A DNA stretch of 64,000 bases, taken from the NCBI RefSeq assembly GCF_900099675.1, contig NZ_FNDQ01000013.1:24958-88957 (forward strand), written 5' to 3'. The DNA is from Myroides phaeus (GTDB taxonomy: Bacteria > Bacteroidota > Bacteroidia > Flavobacteriales > Flavobacteriaceae). The notes under the pieces were generated by a model that saw nothing but the letters and a program-made list of their open reading frames with translations, searched no databases and was not told the origin of the DNA. Both the position numbers and the translations under genes were made by a program. This document shows positions 36,829-44,815 of the stretch, in pieces. The stretch's first letter is position 1; each line of letters starts with the position of its first letter.

Positions 36829-37458
36829 ATGGCTAAAGGTAAAATGAAAAAGAAAAGTATGAGAGTGGATATGACCGCGATGTGTGACGTGTCATTCTTA
36901 CTTTTAACTTTCTTCGTATTGACTTCTACAGCAAAACTTCCAGAGCCATTACCTGTTGATACTCCAAATTCTACAGTGCAAACTAAATTACCAGAGGTGA
37001 ATTTAGCTACTATTACAGTAGGTGGTGAGAATGGAGCAGAAAAGGTTTTCTTTGGAGTTTTAGGTAAAGAAGATCGTATAGCTACCCTTGAGAAAATGGG
37101 TGAGCGTTATGAAATAGAATTTAATGATCAAGAAAAACAGACGTTTTCTTACATAGAGGGTGTTGGAACTCCAATTAAGGATTTGAAAAGTTTCTTGAAT
37201 CTTCCGCCAGATGTTAGAAATAAAATTAGTGCATCGCAACCTGGAATCCCTACGGATTCAGTAAACAACCAATTAAAGGATTGGGTTCAAACTGCACGTA
37301 TTGTTGCTAAAGAAAGAAATAACAAAGTACTTGAAGTAGCTATTAAAGCTGATGCTGAGGTACATTACCCTAAGGTAAAAACTGTTATGGATATTTTGCA
37401 AGAACAACGTTTGAACAAATTTTATTTGGTAACAGGTCTAAGAAATGAAGATTTTTAA
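36829..37458 (+). CDS. exbD: ExbD/TolR-type biopolymer transporter (first copy)
   Basis: A 209-residue ExbD-family protein with one membrane helix (about 15-35), containing the functional aspartate in VDMTAMCDVSFLLLTFFVL. The periplasmic domain is longer than in E. coli ExbD and ends with DAEVHYPKVKTVMDILQEQ and FYLVTGL, the usual fold end. Bacteroidota commonly have two different ExbDs in tandem. The next exbD follows after 18 bp. Confidence 0.94.
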   Translation: MAKGKMKKKSMRVDMTAMCDVSFLLLTFFVLTSTAKLPEPLPVDTPNSTVQTKLPEVNLATITVGGENGAEKVFFGVLGKEDRIATLEKMGERYEIEFNDQEKQTFSYIEGVGTPIKDLKSFLNLPPDVRNKISASQPGIPTDSVNNQLKDWVQTARIVAKERNNKVLEVAIKADAEVHYPKVKTVMDILQEQRLNKFYLVTGLRNEDF

Positions 37459-37476
37459 TCATTAAAAAAACTGTAA

Positions 37477-38025
37477 ATGGCTGAATTAAATACAGGTGGA
37501 GGCGACGGTAAAGGCAAAAAGGTAAGAAGTAAAAAGCAAAATGCAGGTGTTGACTTAACAGCAATGGTGGATTTAGCATTCTTATTGATTACGTTCTTTA
37601 TGTTGACAACATCAATGAATAAACCGCAGTCTATGAATCTTGCAATGCCTGACAAGGATAAAGATGAATTGCCAGATGAAGATAGTAAGACTAAAGTCGA
37701 TGAGAATCGTACTATGACTATCTTACTAGGTGCGGATAATAAGTTAAAGTGGTATATGGGGATGCCTCATGAGCCACTTGAGGGACCAACAGAATCTACT
37801 TATGGTCAAGCAGGAATAAGACAAGTTATTTTAGAACACAATAAAAAAGCTTTAGCTTATTCTCAAGATCCAGAGAAAGGACTGATTGTTATTATTAGAG
37901 CGAGTGAGAGTTCTACTTACCGTAATCTTGTGGATATCTTAGATGAAATGGCAATTACGAATACAAAAGCGTATGCTATCGTTGATATCACAGCACAAGA
38001 TTTAGAGTTCTTGGGAGAAAAATAG
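37477..38025 (+). CDS. exbD: ExbD/TolR-type biopolymer transporter (second copy)
   Basis: A 182-residue ExbD-family protein. The membrane helix (about 27-45) has VDLTAMVDLAFLLITFFML, with the conserved aspartate. The C-terminal block YRNLVDILDEMAITNTKAYAIVDI is typical. It is clearly diverged from the first copy, so the two may form mixed complexes or serve different transporters. It is 18 bp after the first exbD and 27 bp before tonB. Confidence 0.94.
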   Translation: MAELNTGGGDGKGKKVRSKKQNAGVDLTAMVDLAFLLITFFMLTTSMNKPQSMNLAMPDKDKDELPDEDSKTKVDENRTMTILLGADNKLKWYMGMPHEPLEGPTESTYGQAGIRQVILEHNKKALAYSQDPEKGLIVIIRASESSTYRNLVDILDEMAITNTKAYAIVDITAQDLEFLGEK

Positions 38026-38052
38026 TTAACGTCTTATTGAAAAAAAGAAATT

Positions 38053-38910
38053 ATGTCAAAATTAAATATCTTTAAAAAAGATTGGATTGATATTGTATTC
38101 GAAGGACGTAACAAATCTTACGGAGCTTATCAACTAAGATCTGAAAATCCAAAAGTTACTACAGTTGCTTTGTTTGCAGGTATGGCAATGTTTGGTTTAG
38201 CAATTGCTTCTCCAATGTTAATTGCAATGGCAAAGGGGACTTTTGGTGTAAAAGAAAAAAAGGTGATTGATCAGGTAATCGAAGTGGTTGATATTAATTT
38301 ACCACCACCGGTTGAAGATTTACCACCACCACCGCCAGTGGAAGAAACTCCACCGCCACCACCGCCACCGTCAGAGACTAAGTCGGTTAATGATCAAAAG
38401 AAATTTGTTGAACCTGAGATCGCTAAGAAAGAAGAAGTAAAAGAAGAAATTGCTAAACAAGACGATTTCAAAGATGCTGACCCTGGTAAAAAAGATCAAA
38501 AAGGAGACAAAGAAAAAGGAGATATTAAAACTGGTGAAAAGACAGGTGATGCTGATAAAGGAAAAGGCACTTCTGGTGATGGAGACGGAGACTCAAATGA
38601 AGTTTTCGTAGCTGTACAAGTTAGAGCTGAGTATCCTGGAGGTATGGCTGCTTTTAACAAACAGTTTATTAGTAGATTTAGAACACCAGATATTGATTCT
38701 GGAGTTAAGAGAATCCAAGTTATTGTTCAGTTTATTGTAGAGAAAGATGGATCTTTAACAGATATCAAAGTAGCACGTGACCCTGGTTATGGAGCTGGTA
38801 AGGAAGCTGTGAGAGTATTGAAGTCTATGCCAAATTGGAAGCCTGCAATTCAAAATAACAGAACAGTTCGTTCTCAATTTACATTACCAATTACTATACA
38901 AGTACAATAG
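38053..38910 (+). CDS. tonB: Energy transducer TonB
   Basis: A 285-residue TonB of the Bacteroidota type. The N-terminus FEGRNKSYGAYQLR precedes a membrane helix at about 34-57. A proline-rich stretch (about 79-113, runs such as PPPPPVEETPPPPPPP) and a charged, glycine-rich linker (about 115-185) follow. The C-terminal TonB domain is at about 200-285 (YPGGMAAFNKQFI, VQFIVEKDGSLTDIKV). It energises outer-membrane receptors such as the three TonB-dependent transporters in this window. A hairpin lies just beyond its stop. Confidence 0.95.
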   Translation: MSKLNIFKKDWIDIVFEGRNKSYGAYQLRSENPKVTTVALFAGMAMFGLAIASPMLIAMAKGTFGVKEKKVIDQVIEVVDINLPPPVEDLPPPPPVEETPPPPPPPSETKSVNDQKKFVEPEIAKKEEVKEEIAKQDDFKDADPGKKDQKGDKEKGDIKTGEKTGDADKGKGTSGDGDGDSNEVFVAVQVRAEYPGGMAAFNKQFISRFRTPDIDSGVKRIQVIVQFIVEKDGSLTDIKVARDPGYGAGKEAVRVLKSMPNWKPAIQNNRTVRSQFTLPITIQVQ

Positions 38911-38911
38911 T

Positions 38912-39127
38912 ATGTTGATAAATAAATTTAAACAGAAATCGCTACTTCAGCGATTTCTGTTCATTTTAGGACTTGTCTTCTTTCTTATTTATTTAGGATT
39001 AGGGATAATGTTCTTAGTTTGGAAGGATATGCCAATAGCCTTAGAATACACTAATCGTATTTGGTTTGGAGTATTACTTATCGTATACGGTGTCTTTCGA
39101 TTTATTCGATTATGGCAACAAGAATAG
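38912..39127 (+). CDS. Small two-helix membrane protein after tonB
   Basis: I do not recognise a family for this 71-residue protein. It has hydrophobic segments at about 14-34 and 47-63 and a charged start and end. Its ATG begins 1 bp after the tonB stop, which implies translational coupling. A perfect 13-bp inverted repeat lies inside its first 20 codons (38931-38961). A terminator follows, so it closes the exbB-tonB operon. Confidence 0.6.
   Translation: MLINKFKQKSLLQRFLFILGLVFFLIYLGLGIMFLVWKDMPIALEYTNRIWFGVLLIVYGVFRFIRLWQQE
38931..38961 (+). promoter_or_regulatory. Perfect hairpin inside a coding start
   Basis: A 13-bp perfect stem (38931-38943 with 38949-38961) with a 5-base loop starts 20 bp after the tonB stop and inside the small downstream ORF. 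It has no long T run. It may limit translation or transcription of the small gene. Confidence 0.6.
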
Positions 39128-39130
39128 AAG

Positions 39131-39152
39131 AAGCTACGTGAAAACGTAGCTT
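39131..39152 (+). terminator. Terminator of the exbB-tonB operon
   Basis: A perfect 9-bp stem (39131-39139 with 39144-39152) is closed by a GAAA tetraloop and followed by a T run. Confidence 0.85.
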
Positions 39153-39242
39153 TTTTTGTTTAAAATATTTCTTATCTAGTTCTTTTAATATATATAGTGT
39201 TTTTTCAGTATATAGAATTTCATTATTTAAGAATTTCTATTG

Positions 39243-39271
39243 TTGAAAGTACCTTTAATTTTTTATCTTTA
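39243..39271 (+). promoter_or_regulatory. Possible promoter of the PstS-like gene
   Basis: TTG (39243-39245) and TATCTTTA (39264-39271, one mismatch to TAnnTTTG) are 18 bp apart, 31 bp before the start codon. Confidence 0.4.
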
Positions 39272-39302
39272 GGGAATAACAATTTTAGTAAGTTCATATC
39301 TA

Positions 39303-40253
39303 ATGAAAAAAAGAGGATTTAGATTATTATGCAGTGTTGCATTATTATCTTGTGTTAGCGTAGCTTTTATACAATGTAAAAAAAAGGCTGACCTTGTAAT
39401 TAAGGAAGAAGTTGATTTTAGTACGTTAGAAGAAACACCAGTTTCAGGACAAACTAATATTTTGGTAGATGAGTCTATCTTTCCTATTGTTAATGATGTT
39501 AATGAGATTTTTATGTATGAGTATGATCGTATCAAGATTAATTTACTTAAACATACTGAACAGGAGATTTTAAATTTATTACTAAATGATTCTATTAGAA
39601 TTGCTGTTTTGCCACGTGAGTTGGATGAAAAAGAGTTAGAACTTTTTAAAGGACGTGTTACTCCAAAGATGACTCACTTTGCTACTGATGCTATTGTTTT
39701 TGTTACTAATAAAACATACAATGATAGCGTTATTGATTACAATAGTGTCATTAGTAATTTAAAGAGTAAATCTGTTGATGCTGAGGATAAAACAATTTTA
39801 GTATTCGATAATATTAATTCAAGCGTCTCTTCAGCGTTTAGAAAAGAGGCAGATGTTACGGAATTCCCAAAAGATTATGCTTATTATTTGAAAGATACTG
39901 ATGCCGTAATAGACTATGTAAGTAAAAATAAAAATGCAATTGGCGTGATCGGCTTAAATTGGTTAGTACAACCAACAGCTTCTACAGAAAAGTTGTTAGA
40001 TGACATTAAAGTTTTAGCTGTAAAGAATTATAAAGATGGAAAGTATTATAAAGCAACTCAGAATAATATAGCAGAGGGGACTTATCCATTAATTAGAAAG
40101 GATTACGTGATTGATATTCAAGGAAAGTCTGGATTAGGCGTAGGTTTTGCATCTTATATTGCAGGGTATAAAGGACAACGCATTGTTCTAAAATCAGGGT
40201 TAGTACCCTTTAAAGTACCTCCAAGGGAGCTTAACGTTCGTAAAGAAATATAG
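39303..40253 (+). CDS. PstS-like substrate-binding lipoprotein
   Basis: A 316-residue lipoprotein: the lipobox VAFIQC places the modified cysteine at about 25. The mature protein resembles the phosphate-binding (PBP-like) fold: TNILVDESIFPIVNDVNEIF at the start, IAVLPRELDEKEL, a segment reading THFATDAIVFVTNK, and GVIGLNWLV. No phosphate-transport permease or ATPase is nearby. The gene follows the TonB cluster and precedes a TPR gene after 24 bp. It may bind another ligand or act in the TonB apparatus; the phosphate assignment is uncertain. Confidence 0.7.
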   Translation: MKKRGFRLLCSVALLSCVSVAFIQCKKKADLVIKEEVDFSTLEETPVSGQTNILVDESIFPIVNDVNEIFMYEYDRIKINLLKHTEQEILNLLLNDSIRIAVLPRELDEKELELFKGRVTPKMTHFATDAIVFVTNKTYNDSVIDYNSVISNLKSKSVDAEDKTILVFDNINSSVSSAFRKEADVTEFPKDYAYYLKDTDAVIDYVSKNKNAIGVIGLNWLVQPTASTEKLLDDIKVLAVKNYKDGKYYKATQNNIAEGTYPLIRKDYVIDIQGKSGLGVGFASYIAGYKGQRIVLKSGLVPFKVPPRELNVRKEI

Positions 40254-40277
40254 AAATATCTATAAAACAACCATATC

Positions 40278-41936
40278 ATGATTATGAATAAGAAAATGGT
40301 CTTGTCATTATTGGCAGCAGGTATAGTTAGTAGCTCTATGACTGCACAAGATTTGGAGATCGCAAAAAAAGCTATTCAGGATGAGCAATTGGATAAAGCA
40401 AAAGCAATCTTACGTTCATTAGTTATTGATAAACCCAATGATGGTAAAAATTATTATTATTTGGGAGATGTTTTTTTAATGGAGGAGCAAGTAGATTCTG
40501 CACGCTTCTTTTTTGAGAAAGGTATCGCTGTTAAGATTAAAGGATTCTTGAATAATATTGGTTTAGGACAGTTAGCTTTAGAGGCGAATGATGTAATAAG
40601 AGCAAAAGAGTTTTTAAACAAGGCTTTATCAGAAATTCGTAAAAAAGATTATGATGAACAGCTGTTAGTAGCGAATGCTTATTTGAATTCAACAAATAGT
40701 CTTCCTAATGAGGCACAAGAAATAGCTAGTGCCATAATTGAAAAAGATTATACAATTGCGGAAGCTCATAATGTGATGGGGAAAGCATATATGGAACAGA
40801 AAAACTTTAATGAAGCTTTTTCTTCTTTTAGGAATGCTATTTCTTATGATGACAGCTTACTTGATGCTAAATTACAAATGGCTATTATTACCAAACGCGG
40901 GCGTGGGTATAAAGAGGCTATTAGAGTATGTGAAGAAATTCTTGCAATAAATAGTAATTATGCACCTGCCTTTAGAGAAATTGCTGATAATTATTATTTA
41001 TGGTCTCAAAGAGACAGTAGTAATGAGAAAGCTTATTTAGCTAAAGCTACTGAGAATTATAAAAAGTATATCGTAGCTTCAGATAATGCGACTGAAGCAC
41101 AAATGAAATATGCTGATTTTTTATTGTTGACCGAGAATTATAAAGCTTTAGAAGAGTTAGCAGTAAATCTGAAAAATGTAAAAGGTATCAATAATCGTAT
41201 TCTTCGTTATTCGGGTTACGCATTATATAAAAATGGAAAATATAAGGAAGCAATTGATGCAATGACTAAGTTTTTAGGCGTTAGCTCAAAAGCTATTGGT
41301 CGTGATTATTTGTATTTAGGTTTAAGTCATATTGCTTTATCAAAAGACAGTAAAGAAAATTATGAAGAAGGAGTTAAGAATTTAAAAGAAGCTATAAAAG
41401 TAGAGCCTGCTATTGCAGGGGAATTTAATAGTTTAGGTGTTGATTTATATAGAAAGTCAAAGTATAAACAAGCAATAGATATACTTAGTATTTCTGCGGA
41501 AGTTAATGATCAACCAAATGTAAGTTACGATAACTACTATACTGCGTATTGTTATTATCAATTGGGAAGTAGTGATGAAGAAAAACATCAAGAAGATTTA
41601 GTAAAAGCTGATCATTATTTCGCTAAAACTATTGCATTAGATTCAAGTATTTCAGAAGCTTACTTCTTTAAAGCAAGAACAAATCGATATTTAAACACAG
41701 AAAGAGCTTCTAAAAGTGTTTTTGAAGCTTACCAAGGATTTATAAAATCTTTAGAAGATAAAGGCGAATTGAAGAGTCCAAATTATCAAGATCAAGTAAT
41801 CGAAGCTTATACATCAATTGCTACATATTATGCAAATAATGAGAAGAACAAAGAAGCAATAGATATTTTTAATAAAGTTTTATCCATTGATTCATCTAAT
41901 GAATTTGCAAAAAACACGATTCAAGCTTTGCAGTAA
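40278..41936 (+). CDS. TPR-repeat exported protein
   Basis: A 552-residue protein with a signal peptide (about 1-24, ending SMTAQ) and many tetratricopeptide repeats across residues 27-550 (for example PNDGKNYYYLGDVFLMEEQ, YTIAEAHNVMGKAYMEQ and NKEAIDIFNKVLSIDSSN). TPR arrays are protein-protein docking surfaces. The gene is 24 bp after the PstS-like gene and shares its orientation; a terminator follows. A second ATG two codons downstream gives a more usual MNKK start. Confidence 0.85.
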   Translation: MIMNKKMVLSLLAAGIVSSSMTAQDLEIAKKAIQDEQLDKAKAILRSLVIDKPNDGKNYYYLGDVFLMEEQVDSARFFFEKGIAVKIKGFLNNIGLGQLALEANDVIRAKEFLNKALSEIRKKDYDEQLLVANAYLNSTNSLPNEAQEIASAIIEKDYTIAEAHNVMGKAYMEQKNFNEAFSSFRNAISYDDSLLDAKLQMAIITKRGRGYKEAIRVCEEILAINSNYAPAFREIADNYYLWSQRDSSNEKAYLAKATENYKKYIVASDNATEAQMKYADFLLLTENYKALEELAVNLKNVKGINNRILRYSGYALYKNGKYKEAIDAMTKFLGVSSKAIGRDYLYLGLSHIALSKDSKENYEEGVKNLKEAIKVEPAIAGEFNSLGVDLYRKSKYKQAIDILSISAEVNDQPNVSYDNYYTAYCYYQLGSSDEEKHQEDLVKADHYFAKTIALDSSISEAYFFKARTNRYLNTERASKSVFEAYQGFIKSLEDKGELKSPNYQDQVIEAYTSIATYYANNEKNKEAIDIFNKVLSIDSSNEFAKNTIQALQ

Positions 41937-41966
41937 AATTAATTATCATAGCTCAAACATATGAAG

Positions 41967-41990
41967 AACTCATCTTTAATTAGATGAGTT
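41967..41990 (+). terminator. Terminator of the TPR gene
   Basis: A 9-bp stem (41967-41975 with 41982-41990) is followed by a T run. Confidence 0.8.
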
Positions 41991-42026
41991 TTTTTATTAT
42001 AACTAAATTTTGTTTTGTTTATCGCT

Positions 42027-42034
42027 TATCTTTG
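42027..42034 (+). promoter_or_regulatory. -7 box of queE
   Basis: TATCTTTG matches TAnnTTTG exactly and lies 20 bp before the queE start codon. The -33 region is only T-rich. Confidence 0.5.
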
Positions 42035-42054
42035 CACTTTAATGAAAAGTAAAA

Positions 42055-42690
42055 ATGTTGAAAGAGGAAAACAATAAAGCATTGAAAGAAGGAAAAGAAT
42101 TACCATTAATGGAGGATTTTTACACTATTCAAGGAGAGGGATTCTATTCAGGACATGCAGCATATTTTATAAGACTTGGCGGATGTGATGTAGGATGTCA
42201 TTGGTGTGATGTAAAAGAGAGTTGGGATGCAGAACTACATCCATTGACTAAAGTAGAGGATATGGTAGCTAAAGCATCTGAAAATGAAGGTAAGCTTGTT
42301 ATTATTACAGGAGGTGAACCTTTGATGTACAATTTAGATTACCTTACAAGTGAACTAAAAAAAGCAGGTATGCAAACAAATATTGAAACATCTGGAGCTT
42401 ATGAAATGAGTGGTGATTTTGATTGGATTTGTTTGTCACCAAAAAAGAATAAATTGCCTACACAAAGTGTTTATGATTCAGCACATGAGTTGAAAGTTGT
42501 TATTTATAATAAACATGATTTTATATTTGCAGAGGAACAAGCAGCAAGAGTAAATGGTAATGCTTTGTTATTGTTACAAACGGAATGGAGTAAGAAAGAT
42601 GAGATGACACCATTAATTGTAGAATACGTTAAGAAAAATCCAAAGTGGAAAATATCTATGCAAACACATAAATATTTGGATATTCCTTAA
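42055..42690 (+). CDS. queE: 7-Carboxy-7-deazaguanine synthase
   Basis: QueE is a radical-SAM enzyme that makes 7-carboxy-7-deazaguanine, an early step of queuosine synthesis. The 211 residues contain FYTIQGEGFYSGHAAYFIRL and the cluster motif CDVGCHWCDVKESWD, with the reduced CxxxCxxC spacing tolerance of the family (Cys at about 40, 44 and 47). The SAM-binding segment VIITGGEPLMY follows. The end MQTHKYLDIP is also typical. queA at 28.7 kb performs a later step. Confidence 0.95.
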   Translation: MLKEENNKALKEGKELPLMEDFYTIQGEGFYSGHAAYFIRLGGCDVGCHWCDVKESWDAELHPLTKVEDMVAKASENEGKLVIITGGEPLMYNLDYLTSELKKAGMQTNIETSGAYEMSGDFDWICLSPKKNKLPTQSVYDSAHELKVVIYNKHDFIFAEEQAARVNGNALLLLQTEWSKKDEMTPLIVEYVKKNPKWKISMQTHKYLDIP

Positions 42691-42725
42691 TTAAGTTTAA
42701 TTTTACAATACATAAAAAATAAAAT

Positions 42726-43148
42726 ATGAGAAAAATATTACTATCATTTTTTTTAGTATTTGTAGCTCAATTCTCTTTTGCACAAGATGGATTTAAAGCT
42801 GATACTAAAAAATATATGGAGTTAAGCGGACAGTTAAAAACGTTTGAGTTATTAACTAAAGATTTAGCTAATGACGTAGCAGAAGATAAGAGAGCAGACT
42901 TTAACAAAGAGTTGAAAGGAAGTTTGAATCTTTTATTAGATAAAATGGCTGATATGTATATGACTGAGTTTACTCACGATGATATCAAGAAATTAATTCA
43001 GTTTTATGAATCACCTATTGGAAAAAAACTAAGTGATAAAAATGAAGTTTTATTCGAGAAAGGACAAGAAGTAGGAACTGAATGGGCAATGGGCTTACAA
43101 GGTATTTTTATGAAATATCTTGGAGATGATCCTAAAGTAGGAGAATAA
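42726..43148 (+). CDS. DUF2059 exported protein
   Basis: A 140-residue protein with a signal peptide (about 1-19, ending FSFAQ). The mature part is helical and matches DUF2059 (FTHDDIKKLIQFYESPIGKKL near residue 80-100, the family core). Its function is not known. It follows queE by 35 bp, and a strong terminator lies behind it. Confidence 0.88.
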   Translation: MRKILLSFFLVFVAQFSFAQDGFKADTKKYMELSGQLKTFELLTKDLANDVAEDKRADFNKELKGSLNLLLDKMADMYMTEFTHDDIKKLIQFYESPIGKKLSDKNEVLFEKGQEVGTEWAMGLQGIFMKYLGDDPKVGE

Positions 43149-43150
43149 AT

Positions 43151-43184
43151 AAAAAAGCGTCTGTGATTTCACAGACGCTTTTTT
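43151..43184. terminator. Bidirectional terminator
   Basis: A perfect inverted repeat of 16 bp (43151-43166 with 43169-43184) carries A and T runs as its outer arms. It lies between convergent DUF2059 and methyltransferase genes. Confidence 0.88.
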
Positions 43185-43208
43185 ATTTATACAGTACTAT
43201 TAGTTGTT

Positions 43209-43925
43209 TTAAGGTTGTATTAAGCTAAGTTTAGCTAAATAATCATAATTATTACCTTCTTGAATTAATTCGCACGTTAAACCATTTGCATTAGCTGCAT
43301 TTTGTAGTGTATTGTAATCTAAATATAACCAATCGAATGGGGCTTCAACCTCTCCTTTGTATTCAACAGTAAAAACCAATTCACCATAGTAGTCTTTATT
43401 GTCCATAGGAATCCATTTACCACCATCTTCATCTTCATCAAACATATATATTAAATCCGAACTGTCAATTAATATTTGTCCACCAGGATTAAGTAATGAC
43501 TTAAGATGTGTTAAATATTTAGTAGTATTTATTAGTCTTCCAAAAATACCTGTACCATTCATTAATAGTAAGATTGTATCAAATTTTTCATCTTCGATAT
43601 CTAAAATATTTTTTACTTCTGCATTTTTAATACCTCTTAGTTTACAAGCCTCTATAGAGTTTGCAGAAATATCAATTGCTTTCACATCAAATCCTTTATT
43701 AAGTAGGTATATGCTGTGAGCACCAGCACCACAGCCAACATCAAGTATTTTACCACTACATTTTTTTAAAGCTAATTGTTCCAATTTAGGCATTTCGTTA
43801 AATGATCTAAAAAGGTATTGAACATCCATTTCTTCTGCTTCAGAAATGTCTGTTTCAGTAATTAATGACTGAGGGTTATTATTTGTTTGAAAATCTAAAA
43901 TAGCTTTTCCTAAAAGATCTTTCAT
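43209..43925 (-). CDS. Class I SAM-dependent methyltransferase
   Basis: A 238-residue methyltransferase. Motif I ILDVGCGAGAHSIYLLNKG (about 60-78) and the acidic end of strand 2 (VKAIDIS) define the SAM site; motif post-II is FDTILLLMNGTG. The substrate cannot be assigned from sequence. It stands alone on the minus strand between DUF2059 and the YkgJ gene. Confidence 0.88.
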   Translation of the reverse strand: MKDLLGKAILDFQTNNNPQSLITETDISEAEEMDVQYLFRSFNEMPKLEQLALKKCSGKILDVGCGAGAHSIYLLNKGFDVKAIDISANSIEACKLRGIKNAEVKNILDIEDEKFDTILLLMNGTGIFGRLINTTKYLTHLKSLLNPGGQILIDSSDLIYMFDEDEDGGKWIPMDNKDYYGELVFTVEYKGEVEAPFDWLYLDYNTLQNAANANGLTCELIQEGNNYDYLAKLSLIQP

Positions 43926-43963
43926 TATTTCTTAATTCATTTAAATTTAAAAAGGAGTTGTTG

Positions 43964-43971
43964 TAATTTTG
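43964..43971 (+). promoter_or_regulatory. -7 box of the YkgJ-family gene
   Basis: TAATTTTG matches TAnnTTTG exactly, 16 bp before the start codon. Confidence 0.5.
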
Positions 43972-43987
43972 CAGTAAAATAATCTCC

Positions 43988-44485
43988 ATGGATAAAATAC
44001 TGAAACAACTTCCTAAAGTTGCCAAAGATAAGCATAATGAAAATAAAAAGTATTTCGATAAATTAAAAAAGAAAGCACCTAAAGACTTAGATTATAAAAT
44101 GCAAGAGATACACGACAATGTGTTTAAGCGTACAGATTGTTTAAGTTGTGCTAATTGTTGTAAAACCACAGGGCCATTGTTTACCAATGCAGATATTGAA
44201 AGAATTGCAAAGCATTTAAAAATGAAACCCCAACAATTTATAGATACTTATCTACAGATTGATGAGGATCGCGATTTTGTTTTACAAAGTCTTCCATGTA
44301 CTTTTTTAGATGCTGAGAATTATTGTATGATTTATGATGTACGTCCTAAAGCATGTAGAGAATATCCCCATACGGATCGTAAAAAATTTAATCAAATTGC
44401 TAATCTTACATTAAAAAATGTTGCTATATGCCCAGCTGCATTTGAAGTTGTGGAAGAGATGAAGAAAAAAATAATTCTAAAGTAA
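43988..44485 (+). CDS. YkgJ-family cysteine-cluster protein
   Basis: A 165-residue protein of the YkgJ family. The first cysteine cluster CLSCANCCKTTGP (about 54-66) and later cysteines in PCTFLDAENYCMIYDVRPKAC are conserved and probably bind a metal (zinc or an iron-sulfur cluster). The biochemical role is unknown. It converges with a small gene whose stop is only 2 bp away. Confidence 0.9.
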   Translation: MDKILKQLPKVAKDKHNENKKYFDKLKKKAPKDLDYKMQEIHDNVFKRTDCLSCANCCKTTGPLFTNADIERIAKHLKMKPQQFIDTYLQIDEDRDFVLQSLPCTFLDAENYCMIYDVRPKACREYPHTDRKKFNQIANLTLKNVAICPAAFEVVEEMKKKIILK

Positions 44486-44487
44486 AA

Positions 44488-44715
44488 TTATATAAAGAAG
44501 TGTTCTTCTTCTAAAGAAAGAATTTGTTCGTCTGTTAGATCTTCTAATCTATCTACAGCATCTTCAATTCTATCTTTGAAATATTCAACAACTTCTAAAA
44601 TCATATTCTTTAATTTTTCGAAAAAAGCAACTGCATTGTTTAAATATCCTTTAATTGCTTTAAATAAGTCAAGAATTCTATCAACGAAATCGATTAAGCG
44701 ATCACTTATGTTCAT
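44488..44715 (-). CDS. Small amphipathic helical protein
   Basis: I do not recognise this 75-residue protein. It appears fully helical, with regularly spaced hydrophobics and charges (DRLIDFVDRILDLFKAIKG, VEYFKDRIEDAVDRLEDL). It has no signal peptide, no cysteine and an acidic tail. That pattern suggests a coiled coil or a surface-associated amphipathic helix. The ORF is convergent with the YkgJ gene at 2 bp distance. It has no visible operon partner. Confidence 0.5.
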   Translation of the reverse strand: MNISDRLIDFVDRILDLFKAIKGYLNNAVAFFEKLKNMILEVVEYFKDRIEDAVDRLEDLTDEQILSLEEEHFFI

Positions 44716-44815
44716 AATGTAATTTTTAGTTTTTCTCAGTTTGATTTCTTCAAATATAATAAATTATTATAGCAGAGTTTCTTAAAATTACAACAAAGTT
44801 TATATGTTGTTTTAA

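Noticed and set aside
38280..38395. Tandem DNA repeat inside tonB
   Set aside because: The repetition reflects the proline-rich periplasmic linker typical of TonB.
43399..43719. 106-codon ORF on the plus strand
   Set aside because: It is antisense to the methyltransferase gene, whose SAM motif is intact.
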